Assembly: GCF_002776525.5 (NCBI RefSeq)
Contig: NW_022327642.1
Location: 1 to 64,000, forward strand
Source: Piliocolobus tephrosceles
Lineage: Eukaryota > Chordata > Mammalia > Primates > Cercopithecidae
Reading direction: 5' to 3'
DNA length: 64,000 nt
In this document: positions 45,059 through 55,845 of the stretch, in pieces
How positions within the stretch are numbered: the stretch's first letter is position 1
How the letters are laid out: each line of letters begins with the position of its first letter
Translations under genes and position numbers: made by a program
The notes under the pieces: model-generated
The model's database searches: none
Told to the model about the DNA's origin: nothing
What the model saw: only the letters and a program-made list of their open reading frames with translations

Positions 45059-45575
45059 TGCATACTTCCAGTATTGCTACGATAGTTTCTTTGTATCTGG
45101 AATTTAATTTCATTTCAATAAGACTTTTTTTCCTTGCATCTATAGAATGTGACTATAATGTATGTTGAGAAGGGCTACTTGGATTTGCTTCTGAGTTTGT
45201 TCACTGGCATAGTGTCTGTATAATTCCCTTGGTTATAGATAGGCTTAGTGTGGTGCTTTTCTCAAGTGCTGATTGTAGTAGTAGTGGACTGAGCAAGTGA
45301 GTAGGCTTATGACCTTCTGAAAAGCTGAGGGGATAAGTCATGAGAAACTTATCTTGTCCCCAAGGGCTGTGCATTTTTGTCAACAAATTTTATATTAGAT
45401 TATATAGGTTGACCTCCAGGCCAGTAGGTGGCATTTGCATGTAAGAGCTGATTGTTGTGTTAGCACCAGGGTTAATATTTGATCTTTATTTACCAAGGTA
45501 AACCCTCTGGTTTCCCATGCAATGGGTCAGCATTCAGGACATTCAGTTCAGTTAGACATTAGTGTTTACTTCTAG
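45059..45575 (-). repeat. L1 5'UTR module, original copy
   Basis: Same module as 43611-44132. It sits directly before ORF1, in continuity with the rest of the 5'UTR to 46745, so it is likely the original position. Confidence 0.75.
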
Positions 45576-46745
45576 GATGCAATGTAGCTAAGAGTCATAG
45601 GGGACACCAGCTCTGCAGCTCAGCACCAAACCTCTGTGTCACCTGGTAGTGGCTTCAGCATGGAGTCTGTCCCCATTTCCCCAAACAACATTGCTCTCTA
45701 GCTGTCTGTGGCAAAAACATTGCAGCTCTGTGCAGAAATGGGGAGAGCCCCACCCTTTGCATAAGTACAGGCCCAGAGGCAACACCCCTAGAGTGGGGTT
45801 ACAGTCATAATTCACAGCTCCAGATAGGATGATCTCTGAATAACTTGTGCCAATTTTTTGTGACAGCAGTAGTGGCTGTATTTGCAACAGTGTGTGGAGG
45901 AAGTGTAAATGTTCTTCTCTACATGCCTGGGCTTTAGCACAGAGGTTGGTGGGATGGGATTTCATGCCTGTCCTTTATACCCAAGCACAGAGTTTTTGTC
46001 CCTGTTGGATGCAGAGTCACCTCTCACAGCAACAAATAGGGAGTTATTTGGCACTGGAAAGCATGTGCCTTGGTTTCCTTTGTTTCAGGGTCTATCCGTT
46101 GGTTTACTGTAGTTTCCCTTCAATAGGGGTAGTACTCCCTGAGGGCCACGTTACTAGGAATGCTGCAGCTCCTTTGGAACTAACTAGCACTGTGCCAACA
46201 CAATCCTCTGAGTGGGTAGTAGGAGATATCAGTGGGTGATCCTGATATTTGTAAACAGAAGGATTGATGTTCCCTAAGAAGAATATAGTTCCCCAATTTT
46301 TGCACCCTCCAATAGTGCCCTACTGCAGCTGCATGCAGCTGGGGGGAGGGTGAGCAACCCACCATGTGTTTGCAATCTGTTTGTAATGCCCTCAAGAAGT
46401 TTCCAAATCACAACCCACACTAGAGTCAGGATTCAAAATGGCAGAGAAGGCTATCTCACAGTTTGGACACTAGAAGTCTGCAGCAGGGATGTGGGGAGTC
46501 AAAACACTCCCACTTATCTTTTCCACACAATGCCAAGTCCCTCTGGTTTCCTAGCCAATTTGTCAGCTGATTTTGCCTCTTACTTACTTCTTTTTCTGTG
46601 CCTTTGTTTTTGCCCAGGAGTTTTCTGCTGAGTTTTAGTATTCTCTTCTTGATATTCTATTTCAAGTTATGATCATCTATTTTGTAATTTTGGTTCATTT
46701 TTTTGAAAAGAACTGGTTTCCAAAGTCTCTAACAGGCCATTTTGA

Positions 46746-48654
46746 ACCTTCTCTTTCATGTTTTGTTTTTTTTAATTAGTAGTTAACAGGTCTATTTTCA
46801 GCTGAAATTTATACTTATTTTTATATAAATATTAATTTTTGTATCATTAAATATTTGTTATAAATTTTGTATAATGATTTGCAAATCAATATGATATAGC
46901 TATTAAAACCTTTTCCCTTCTTCATTGTTTATTTCTGAGAAGATTTTACTTAAGCTCAGTGTTTTCTTTCAAAACAGCTCATCTTTTACTGTGTTACTTT
47001 AATTTCATCTGGCCTACTAATATAAACTTCTTATTTAGGAAGTGGGCTATGTACAAAGGCACAATCATCAAAGAACAAACCTGATCTTGAAATATCCCCA
47101 CAACTACTGTTCAAAATCACTTGTGAGCCCAACAGACTCAGAAGAATAATGAATAAACACAATTGAACTTGTTTCAAACATTTTTCATGGTTTTAAATAT
47201 TTTCATAGCAAAACAAACAAGCATTTTATGCAATTCCTGATTTGAACAGCTAATATTATGATTTCCAATTTTCAGTTAAAAATAGGCTGGACAAAATTAT
47301 TGGACGTGCTGGGACAGCACTTTTTCAAAAATATAATATTTTAGTTTTATCAAGTGATGGCCTTGTACTTTAAATTGTTGTTTGTCAAATGTAAGTCTAG
47401 TCATGCATACACACACACACACACACACATACATATATATATATAAATAACTCACTTACAACTGTATATCTTAGACTTTTAAATACTGTCTTATTTCAAG
47501 CTTTTGTTTACAACATACTGTAGTAGTAATTATTTTCACATTTAAAACATTTCCTTGTGGATCAGGGAGATAATATGATTTGTAAGCTACAGTCTAAAAA
47601 GTAAACTTGTAAACATGGAGTAGAAACCTCATTTTAGTAATCCTTTGACCATGTAATGAGATACTCTGCGTGTGGAGGGGGAGGGGTTGGGGATGTTTGT
47701 GAGAAATGGTTCAGAGGAGAGAGGGAGAGATTATGGATTATTGATAGTAGTGCTGAATTTGAAGTGCTTATCATTCTCTCCCTGAACTCCAGACTCTCAC
47801 TCTTATATTTCAGATCCATTCTATAAACCATTTTAAAGAGTGTTCAAGGCCATAATTTCACCAAAGTCAAGTAGAAGGTAATTAAGACAGCTTGTTCTGG
47901 GGGAAAATGAAGATGCATAGGATGTATTACTTTGGTCCCTGAATTATCAAATTAAATGTAATTAAATATCAATTTATAAATATGGGATACTTTCATAGTG
48001 CATACAACTACATGCTTCTGTGTAATAATTTACTACAAAATACTTTATACAAAGGGTATGATACATGCTTATACTATTGTTAACTTATACAATAATTAGT
48101 ATTTAAAATATACTAATCAGGAATCCAAATTTCAGGAGTGGGTAATACCAAATTCTTAAAGTATTAAAATACATGTTTCTTATGAAGTTATTTAATAATT
48201 TAAACAAATTTACACAAATTTAAAAATGATATTTTAATGAAATAACTAATGTTCAATAAATGCGGTTATTTAGAAAGATCTTCTGGACTCCAGTGCTCTT
48301 ACATTAATGAAATTTATAAATCTGGCAACACTAACAACCAAATAGTGATGGAACAGAGATAGAATTCAAGAGTATTGTCTGGCCCTGGGTTTCTTGCATA
48401 ATATAAGTCTCTGTTCCTGTTCTGATTCTGGAGACATACACATTATTGTACAGAAATATGTTTTGAATTTACTTATGTAGGATCTTAGGAGTAGAGATTA
48501 CTAGGTTGTATGACAATATTAATATTTTATATAATAATATAATATTAAATTGTTTAAAAATCTTTTTTTCAAATGCCTACAGTGTTTTACATAGCTATTA
48601 TGTAATAGCATAGCAATCAATATGATGACTCCATTTTCTCCAAATCATCAGTAA
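46746..48654. other. unique AT-rich sequence
   Basis: No gene or assignable repeat. A (CA)n followed by (TA)n lies at 47409-47445. Confidence 0.5.
47409..47445 (+). repeat. (CA)n(TA)n microsatellite
   Basis: About ten CA units followed by a TA-rich stretch. Confidence 0.95.
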
Positions 48655-49148
48655 TATTACTGAAACTACAGGAGTTCAGTCTAGGTCTGCTGCTCACTGA
48701 CCAGAAAAAGGCCAATCACTGAGACAGTGAGTATTTCCAGGGAAAAAGGCTTTAATTGTGTGCTATAGCCAAGGAAATGGGAGATCAGTCTCAAATCCAT
48801 CTCCATGATTGACTAAAATTATGGGTTTATATAGCAGGGAAGAAGTGTAACTGCATTCAGCGAAACAGGATTTAGGAAGGGGTAAGGAAGAAAAGTTGCT
48901 CAACAGAAAGGAAGTGCAAACACTTAGGCAAACATGGTCACTTAGGCAAACATGATGGGTGAGGGGTCTGGATTGCTCATTGTCCAGATGTGGTAATATG
49001 GGAGGCCTGATGGTTGGTTTCCTTAAACAATAAACTAAGATAAGACACATGTACCTTTCTAAGGTTTCAAGATTGGAAGGGTCAATTTCTATGCTTATTC
49101 AAAAGAAACTCAAAACATCAGTTATATGAGAAAATTTGGTCAGTTTCA
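48655..49148 (-). repeat. ERV 3' LTR
   Basis: On the minus strand it starts tgaaactgacc at 49148. It contains gttgagcaacttttcttcc, a TATA-like tatataaaccc near 48830, and gagatggatttgagactgatctcc, then an aattaaagcc polyadenylation-type signal near 48750. It lacks the inverted insert found in the other LTR. Confidence 0.8.
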
Positions 49149-49151
49149 GTA

Positions 49152-49166
49152 CTCTCCCCCATTTTC
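49152..49166 (-). other. ERV polypurine tract
   Basis: On the minus strand this reads gaaaatgggggagag, placed 3 bases before the LTR start tgaaac. It is the expected plus-strand primer site and fixes element orientation. Confidence 0.8.
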
Positions 49167-49272
49167 ATTTATCAATTCTCAATCATGGAGAATCTGTTTA
49201 TCAATCTTCCTGGCTACTTCATGCTGAGGAGGGGCATTATGGGCAGCTCCATACCATCAGTGACCACACTGT

Positions 49273-49357
49273 GGTCAAAGGCTACCCAGGGGTACCCAAG
49301 GCTACCCAAGGCTACCCAGGGTCAAAGGCTACACAGTGACCCAGGGGTCAAAGGCTA
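49273..49357 (+). repeat. minisatellite, unit about (g)gctaccca(a)g
   Basis: Short imperfect tandem repeats: gtcaaaggctaccca, ggggtacccaa, ggctacccaa, ggctaccca, gggtcaaaggctac, and gggtcaaaggcta. It lies in the internal end of the ERV just upstream (element sense) of the polypurine tract. Confidence 0.85.
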
Positions 49358-49618
49358 ATCAAACACTATAGTTTTCTTCTGAAACACTTTTTTTCTCTTT
49401 CTGGTCCCCTATGTTGATCAAAGACAAATCACAGTTGGACCAACCTACCTAAAAATAAGCTTTGGTCCCATATAGTTGGCCTGTTTACCCATACAAAATA
49501 TAGAAAGATTCATTGTTCGTACAGGCTCTCCAAAATTGGGTTTGCTAAAATCTCTCACAAGGCCATTTCAGTCAAAGTGCTAATAAAATAACAAGTTCTT
49601 CCAAATGTGTCCCTTTTT

Positions 49619-49919
49619 TTTTTTTTTTTTTTTTTTTGAGACGGAGTCTCACTCTGTCTCCCAGGCTGGAGTGCAGTGGCCGGATCTCAGCTCACTGCAA
49701 GCTCCGTCTCCCGGGTTTACACCATTCTCCTGCCTCAGCCTCCCGAGTAGCTAGGACTACAGGTGCCCGCCACCTCGCCCGGCTAGTTTTTTGTATTTTT
49801 TAGTAGAGATGGGGTTTCACCATGTTAGCCAGGATGGTCTCGATCTCCTGATCTCGTGATCCGCCCATCTCAGCCTCCCAAAGTGCTGGGATTACAGGCT
49901 TGAGCCACTGCGCCCGGCC
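49619..49919 (-). mobile_element. AluYR-like, antisense, full length
   Basis: Antisense Alu with agtggccggatctcagctc, cccgggtttacaccattc, cacctcgcccggctagtttt and gattacaggcttgagccac. These are the antisense forms of the Old World monkey AluYR motifs. The perfect duplication atgtgtccctttt lies at 49605-49617 and 49920-49932. It is close to consensus and therefore young. Confidence 0.9.
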
Positions 49920-49932
49920 ATGTGTCCCTTTT

Positions 49933-52900
49933 TAAAAGAAAAGATTCTTATTGAACATGTATAACCAACCACATTGCCATGAATTAAAAATATTCACAAA
50001 TAGTTTAAGAATTCTGGATAAATTAGGCAGTGAGAGAGAAATATGCCTCAAATTGTTTACAAGGATATACTCTACTCAATTTTTAAAGGCTATAAATAGC
50101 TCCAAAGGCAAAAAAATTCTCCAGATTCTGAAGAATCAGTAATGTTTTAAACAAAAAAGCCATAAAAATGTATTTTAGTCCTCCGTTATTTTAGTCCATG
50201 AAATAAATTCCTACTCTACTTCATATTGAGTTGGTAATCTTTATGAACAAATCAGCCTTTCAATAAGCACCCTAAAAGTTTTATCTTTAATCCAATGGTA
50301 CAAACTCCGAAGTTATCAGACACCTGTATTCAAGATTATGTTACTTTTTGAGAAGGATCAAAGCAACACAACAATTGTGGATGAAAAATGTCTTGGGATA
50401 GATGTAGTTAAAGACACAATTGACAAGAAAATCTGGTTATTTCTGTAGCATATAACAATTTTACATTATAATCATAATTATTGCTGACAATGTACCTTAC
50501 AAACTATCAGAATTTTAGGAAACTCATACAATCCTGAAACATATGCTAATAACATATCTATATAAATATAACCCAAAGGAAGTTAAACACCACCTCAGGT
50601 TTGACAATGCTTCCTTTGTAACTCTAACATGCAAATAAACCCAAAATATCTTTCCTGAACTTCAGGGAATTCAGTATCCAAAAAAAGTTAGTTTGAGGTC
50701 AAAAAGGCTGATTTTAGAACTTGAATATTTGCTCTTGGAAATCTTGTCAAATATCAAAGTTTTAAGACACTTGAAATCACAAAAGAGGATCACAAGTCAC
50801 TATAAAATAATTGTTTATTTAGCTCAACTGATAAAACAAAATATTTACCCTTTTGTTTTGAAACTAAGCCTTCTATCTATAATATATATTATAATATATA
50901 ATATATAATACACAAATAATATATTATATATAAATAATATATATTATATAATATATAAATATGAAAAACTCAGAGGGAAACAAATAACAAACAAATACAA
51001 ATTATAAGCATTAACAATTAAATGGGAATCTAAACCCAATTTTTCTCTTACTCAGTTTACCTTGGAGGCTGCAATGTTACCTAGTTCCTAAGAAACACAT
51101 ATGATAAATATTTTGTTCCTGATATACAAATTGATGTCTTTAAGTTTACTAATACCAGTATACATTTTGTGAAGTTAAGAAATTCACTTTAGTACATGAC
51201 GAGTAAGTACTTTAGTGCTAATTCTATCTAGCTAGAATAGCAAATACAGTGTGAATCCATGCAAGCATGTGTATTAAATTTCACTCCATACTAAATCTGG
51301 CTTCATACTTAACTGTATTAAAAAAAGAATTGCCAAACTGTTGATGTATTTCTTTACAATATTTTTTATTTTGCCTTCATCAAGCCTAAGAGCTTTAACT
51401 ATTCACAATGTTAATTAGCCAAATTCTTCCAATTTCCTATCAGGTTTTAAAGAATATTTTGATATTTAAATTGAGTCACGTTTTTATTTTCTCTGTTGCA
51501 CAAAGATATACATATACAGAAACAGAAAAACAAACTACATATGACTTACACAGTCCATCTATGATATGCTTGGACTTTCTATTTTGTCATAAATTTTCTT
51601 TTTATTAAAAAAAAAAATCATTTGACTTTAGGACAAGCATTTACCATACAAAATCCTTTCTCATACAATATTATTTTATTTTCTTTATAACCTTCTTTAC
51701 CAAAAACACATCTTCATATACATAACTTTCTTCACATCTTTCTTCTCTAATTAGTGGTTCATTTCTACCTTTTTTTATAAATAACCTGTTCTGTGATTTG
51801 AATTAACTTTTAGATAATTTCTGAATTAGATAAAATTGTTATTTTCATCAATAAGGACACATCTTCTTTGGTGCATCTTATATATATAATTATATATTAA
51901 CTGTAATTCTTATTCTTAATAACTGTAAATTTTAATGAAAACTAGGAAGGAAGTAATTTGCAACTGTCTACCAGATATTAATATTTTATCATGAAAATAA
52001 TTCCATAATTTTTAGAAAAATATTTTTCCATATTGTATCCTTTCTTAATTGGCAATGACCCAGGCATCCAATAAACATCAAAAACATTGTATGTACTCAA
52101 TTCTTTGACTTTAAATGTTTACTTCTGAAAACAGAAATATTAGGCACAGCAAGTCATCCTTTAAAATTATTTTCTTCTTAACCGTTTTTTAATAGCTAGT
52201 GAACATCAAGTGCTCAACTAAGTCAAAACATCACAGTTAAATGCATAGATGTTTTTGCTGATAACTCAGAAGATTCATTGTTTTTATTAACCTAACAACA
52301 TTAATTTAGTCTCATTCATCAAAGAAGGTACACAAACTAAGATCATTTTATTTTCACTGGGTTTATAGTTTTGTAACCTTCTATGCCTGACCCTGACACA
52401 TCAAAATATCTAGCAGAGATAAACATAAACTCAGGCAAAAATGTATTATAACATTTCTAAGACCTTTCTATTTTTATCTTACCAAAAATTTTAAAGCCAG
52501 CTTGTGTATTAAATATTTACTTAAGTCATGTGAACTTAAAACTTGCTTGAACTTATTTATGAGTGCTTTTCTATTTATCAGCCAATTTGGTACACCCTGT
52601 GAATACAATGTCTACCATCCAGACACATAAACACACATACAAAGATGCAGTGGATTTTACCTTGGAATTCTAGCCATAAAATGGCAACACAAACTCACCA
52701 GTTTGTGAACATGTTCACATGACCAAACTTTGTTTGCCCCAAGAGGTACTTCAATGAAAGCTGTGAGCCAAAATTTTTGGTATAGTAGTTTCTATGGTGC
52801 TCTTATGTTTAAAGGTCAAACCTTCTCAAGAACAATGGGACCAAACAGTACCACAGAACATCACATACTAACCAGATTAGCCCTTGCTTAGAACAGTAGC

Positions 52901-53020
52901 ATAAAATCCTGGACACATGGAAATCCATTCCAACTTCCTATTTAACAGCAAAATGAGACCCATGGATAGGCAAAACTTCTCCAGACTTCAAAGAATATTG
53001 GGGCAAAACAGCATTACAAT
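49933..53020 (-). pseudogene. ERV internal region, decayed and AT-rich
   Basis: About 3 kb between the young Alu and the gag start. It is AT-rich with stops in every frame. Near 52740-52540, minus-strand text such as gaagtacctcttggggcaaac and gggtgtaccaaattgg resembles text seen in ERV1 interiors. I could not place protease, RT, integrase or envelope motifs. Other insertions may be hidden here. Confidence 0.45.
50873..50960. repeat. (TA)-rich palindromic tract
   Basis: Run of tataatatata-type steps with long self-complementary stretches, inside the ERV interior. Confidence 0.9.
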
Positions 53021-53053
53021 AGATTACTAGTTTATCAAATTCTGATTTCCCAT
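52938..53053 (-). pseudogene. ERV gag start remnant
   Basis: On the minus strand an ATG at 53053 begins MGNQNLIN, an N-myristoylation-type start like gammaretroviral Gag (MG-), and stops almost at once. A shifted frame continues to about 52938. It lies right after the leader duplication. No Gag domain is intact. Confidence 0.6.
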
Positions 53054-53079
53054 TACTATATTGACACAAACATACAAAC

Positions 53080-53450
53080 AATCCCCAAAACATAATCCAA
53101 CTACCGCAGCAACCAACAAAACCCGAGTGTCCAAACTGAAACAGTCGGGGTGCTTCCTTTCTCCATCTGTTGTGCTTGATTGACTTGAAAATAAAAATTC
53201 CTTTGGCATTTCCCAAATTGAGAAGAACCAATCCCTCTGTCTAAAACCCACAGAAGATACCCACTTGCCCAGACACACGTACAACAATTACAAACAAGCC
53301 ACCAAGAATGTCCAAATTAAAATAGTCAAGGTGCTTCTCTTTCTCAGTCAATTGGGCTTGTTCAACATACAAATGGAAATTTCTGGAAAAATTGCCCAAA
53401 TTGAGAGGAGAGATCCTGCTATCTGGGTCCAAAATCTACACTCACCTATC
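53080..53450 (-). repeat. tandem duplication in ERV leader
   Basis: Two diverged units of about 195 bp, 53080-53265 and about 53275-53450. Both carry, on the minus strand, a caatttggg(a/c)aat block, a caagc(a/c)(c/a)aa…gaga/aaggaagcac block, and a tttggacattc / tttggacactc block. Identity is about 70-75% by eye. They lie between the 5' LTR and the gag start, the region that carries packaging signals in gammaretroviruses. Confidence 0.75.
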
Positions 53451-53649
53451 TAGATGTAGATGTCAAATTTTAAAGGCTGTTGTTTGTAGGTAATCAAGAG
53501 TACAGCTGGAACTGGCAGCAGTGGGGCCAGCGACTGGAACTCAGCTCAAGTCAAAAATGGGAAGGAAACTCCTTACAGGTCCTTCTAGGAATCTAAATCC
53601 ACAGCAGCCAAGTCAGGAGCAAAGTATTCCTCATAAGACAACCAAAACT

Positions 53650-54416
53650 TGTGACTGAAACCATAGGTGTTATATCTTGCAGAGAAAGACAATCAGTGAG
53701 ATAAGTATTGACAGGGAAGATGGCTTTAATTATATTCTGAGGCCAAGGAGATGGGAGATCAGTCTCAACTCCATCTCCCCGACTGACTAAAATTAGGGGT
53801 TTATGTAGCAGGGAAGAAGTGTCACCACATTCAGGAAAACAGCAATTAGGGAGGGATAAAGAAGACAAGTTGATCAACAGGAAGCAAGTAGTCACTTGGG
53901 CAAGGAGGCAGGAGAATCATTTGAACTCGGGAGGTAGAGGTTGCAGTAAGTCAAGATCGCGCCACTGCACTCCAGCCTGGTGATAGAGTGAGACTCTGTC
54001 TCAAAGAAAAAAAAATACCACCAACTAAACATAAACACATCATAACTGTGTTATAAGTCAAATAACTAAAAAAAAAAAAATTAGAAAAAGAAAAGATAAA
54101 TGAAATCAGGAGAAAAGTAAAATCTTCATATGCAAGGGAAACATCATAAGATTATCTGCATCCTGGCGCAGTGGCTCACACCTGTAATCCCAGAACAAGT
54201 AGACATCAGGGCTCTGATGTCTCAATGTTCAGTTGTGGTAATCTGGTTTCAGTTCCTTGATACTATCTGATAGGCCTGGTGGTTGGTTTCCTGAGAAAGG
54301 AAGTCAGGTAAGACACATGTAACTTTCTGAAGTATCAAGACCAAAAGGGTTAATTTCCACATTTATTCAAAAGAAACCCAAAATATCAGTTCTATGGGAT
54401 GGTTGGGTTGATTTCA
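53650..54416 (-). repeat. ERV 5' LTR, with inverted insert
   Basis: On the minus strand it starts tgaaatcaaccc at 54416 and ends …ctgaaacc near 53650. It shares ctttctgaagt/ggtttc, gaccaccaggcct-like text, a TATA-like tacataaacccc and gagatggagttgagactgatc with the 48655 LTR. The stretch 53905-54193 is a foreign inverted insert (see that entry). Without it the LTR is about 480 bp, like its partner. Confidence 0.8.
53905..54193 (-). repeat. inverted duplicate 3, copy inside ERV LTR
   Basis: Reverse complement of 55563-55845. It contains the end of one Alu (ggcaggagaatc … gactctgtctcaaag), the intervening old-L1 sequence (catcataactgtgttataagtc, gggaaacatcataagattatctgcat) and the beginning of a second Alu (cctggcgcagtggctcacacctgtaatcccag). 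Both Alus are cut off at the insert edges. No tail or target duplication was seen. Confidence 0.9.
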
Positions 54417-54429
54417 CTAACACCTGGCA

Positions 54430-54560
54430 TTCTCGGAATTTTAGATTGTAATCATTCTAGTGGATGTAAAATAATATCTGATTATGGTTTCTATTTTTCT
54501 ACTGATTAAATTTGTTGAGTATCTTTTCATGTGCTTATTGGGCATTTATATATTATTATG
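54430..54560 (-). mobile_element. short antisense L1M fragment
   Basis: atcattctagtggatgtaaaataatatctg, then tggtttctatttttc, and catgtgcttattgggcattt, which follow antisense L1 ORF2 C-terminal text. Truncated at both sides. Confidence 0.6.
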
Positions 54561-54959
54561 TTTCTAACATGTTAAAAAAATTTTAAATATTTTCTTGAAT
54601 GTGCACATGAGACTTGTAGTAGAGCATATTCTCAGTGTATCATAGAGCAAATAATAACTTGATAGCTTCTCTTTGCATTAATTCTTATTCTTAAGTGATA
54701 TGGTGACAGCTAGATTTATCTGACATGTTAAGGGGGGTCTGTTATTTATAGGAAACCTCATAAAATGAATCTGGGTGTTGATGTAGGACAGAGGGAGCTC
54801 TTCACTCTCCCTTTTTCAGATTCTTGAAAACTGCGTGAGTGTGATCCTGAATTCTTATTCTAATCCTTTGGAATGTAAACAAATGTTTTATAATTATTGT
54901 TTATACAATTTTTAAAAATTAGTTATAGAAAAAAAGAGAGAACAATAATTTCACTGCTT
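54561..54959. other. unique AT-rich sequence
   Basis: No recognised element between two antisense L1 remnants. Confidence 0.45.
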
Positions 54960-55230
54960 TATATTTATGTATATAATTAATTACCTTTATCAATGATCTT
55001 TGTTTGGGTGGACTTGATTTGTCATCTAGTGTCACTTTCTCACATTTTAAATGATTTTCTGTAATATTTCTTGTGAAACAGGCTGCTATCAGTGTTTATC
55101 TGGGATGTCTTTATTTCACCTTGTGGATCTTTTGATCCTTTGAAAGGATAGTATGCTCAATATAGATTTTTGGCTAATAAGTTTTTCTTTAAGCACTTAA
55201 AATATTCTATTTCACTGTCTTTTGGCATCT

Positions 55231-55294
55231 ACTTCTGTTTCTGCTTAGCAAATAATCTATTTTTTTACTTCTGTTTCTGCTTAGCAAATAATCT
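55231..55294 (+). repeat. 28-bp tandem duplication
   Basis: acttctgtttctgcttagca followed by aataatct occurs at 55231-55258 and again at 55267-55294, period 36 bp, at the left edge of an Alu insertion. Confidence 0.9.
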
Positions 55295-55594
55295 TTTTTT
55301 TTTTGAAATGGAGTCTCTCACTTTTGCCCAGCTTAGAATGCAATGGTGCGATCTTGGCTCACTGCCACCTCCACCTCCTGGGTTCACTCAATTCTCCTGC
55401 CTCAGCCTACTGAGAAGCTGGGATTACAGGCGCACACCAACACACTGGCTAATATTTATTTATTTATTTAGTACTTTAGAAGAGATGGGGGTTTCACTAT
55501 GTAGCCCAGACTGGTTTCGAACTCCTGACCTTGTGATCTGCCCATCTTGGCCTCTCAAAGTGCTGGGATTACAGGTGTGAGCCACCACGCCAGG
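55294..55594 (-). mobile_element. Alu, antisense
   Basis: tgaaatggagtctctcacttttgcccag … gtgagccaccacgccagg. A (TTTA)n stretch lies inside at about 55453-55470. Flanking aataatctt/gataatctt suggests a short target duplication. Confidence 0.9.
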
Positions 55595-55845
55595 ATGCAG
55601 ATAATCTTATGATGTTTCCCTTGCATGTGAAGATTTACTTTTCTCTTTATTTCAGTTTTTTTTTTTTTTTTTTTTTTTTTTAGTTATTTGACTTATAACA
55701 CAACTATGATGTGTTTATGTTTAGTTGGTGATTTTTTTTTTTCTTTGAGACAGAGTCTCGCTCTATCACCAGGCTGGAGTGCAGTGGCACGATCTTGGCT
55801 TATTGCAACGTCTACCTCCAGAGTTCAAGTGATTCTCCTGCCTCA
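55563..55845 (+). repeat. source of inverted duplicate 3
   Basis: Spans the last about 30 bp of the 55294 Alu, the about 140 bp of old L1 between the Alus, and the first about 110 bp of the 55735 Alu. Both Alus are complete here, which makes this the source of the 53905-54193 copy. The T-run at 55660-55681 is longer than the matching run in the copy. Confidence 0.85.

Larger units (their letters stand above)
41579..46745 (-). mobile_element. old L1M, antisense, 5'UTR to mid ORF2
   Basis: Read right to left: 5'UTR (46745 to 45576), a 5'UTR module (45575-45059), ORF1 (about 45050-44140), a second copy of the module (44132-43611), then ORF2 endonuclease and RT region down to 41579 (tttggtagaatacagctg). 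The 3' half of the element is missing at the junction with the sense L1M. An Alu lies at 42072. Confidence 0.7.
48655..54416 (-). mobile_element. class-I (gamma-like) endogenous retrovirus, antisense, two LTRs
   Basis: Two related LTRs in the same orientation (48655-49148 and 53650-54416) bound about 4.5 kb of internal sequence. A polypurine tract adjoins the left LTR, so transcription would run right to left. The leader and a gag start with MGN adjoin the right LTR. Possible 4-bp flanks are gtaa (48651-48654) and ctaa (54417-54420), one mismatch. The interior is too decayed to show pol or env motifs by eye. The LTR style suggests a MER57-like ERV1 group, which I cannot confirm. It is defective throughout. 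Confidence 0.75.

Noticed and set aside
49273..49357. CRISPR-like regular repeat
   Set aside because: Units are contiguous and imperfect with no spacers, and the DNA is vertebrate; it is a minisatellite.
55170..55580. 136-codon frame
   Set aside because: Translation of antisense Alu plus old L1; a familiar Alu artefact.
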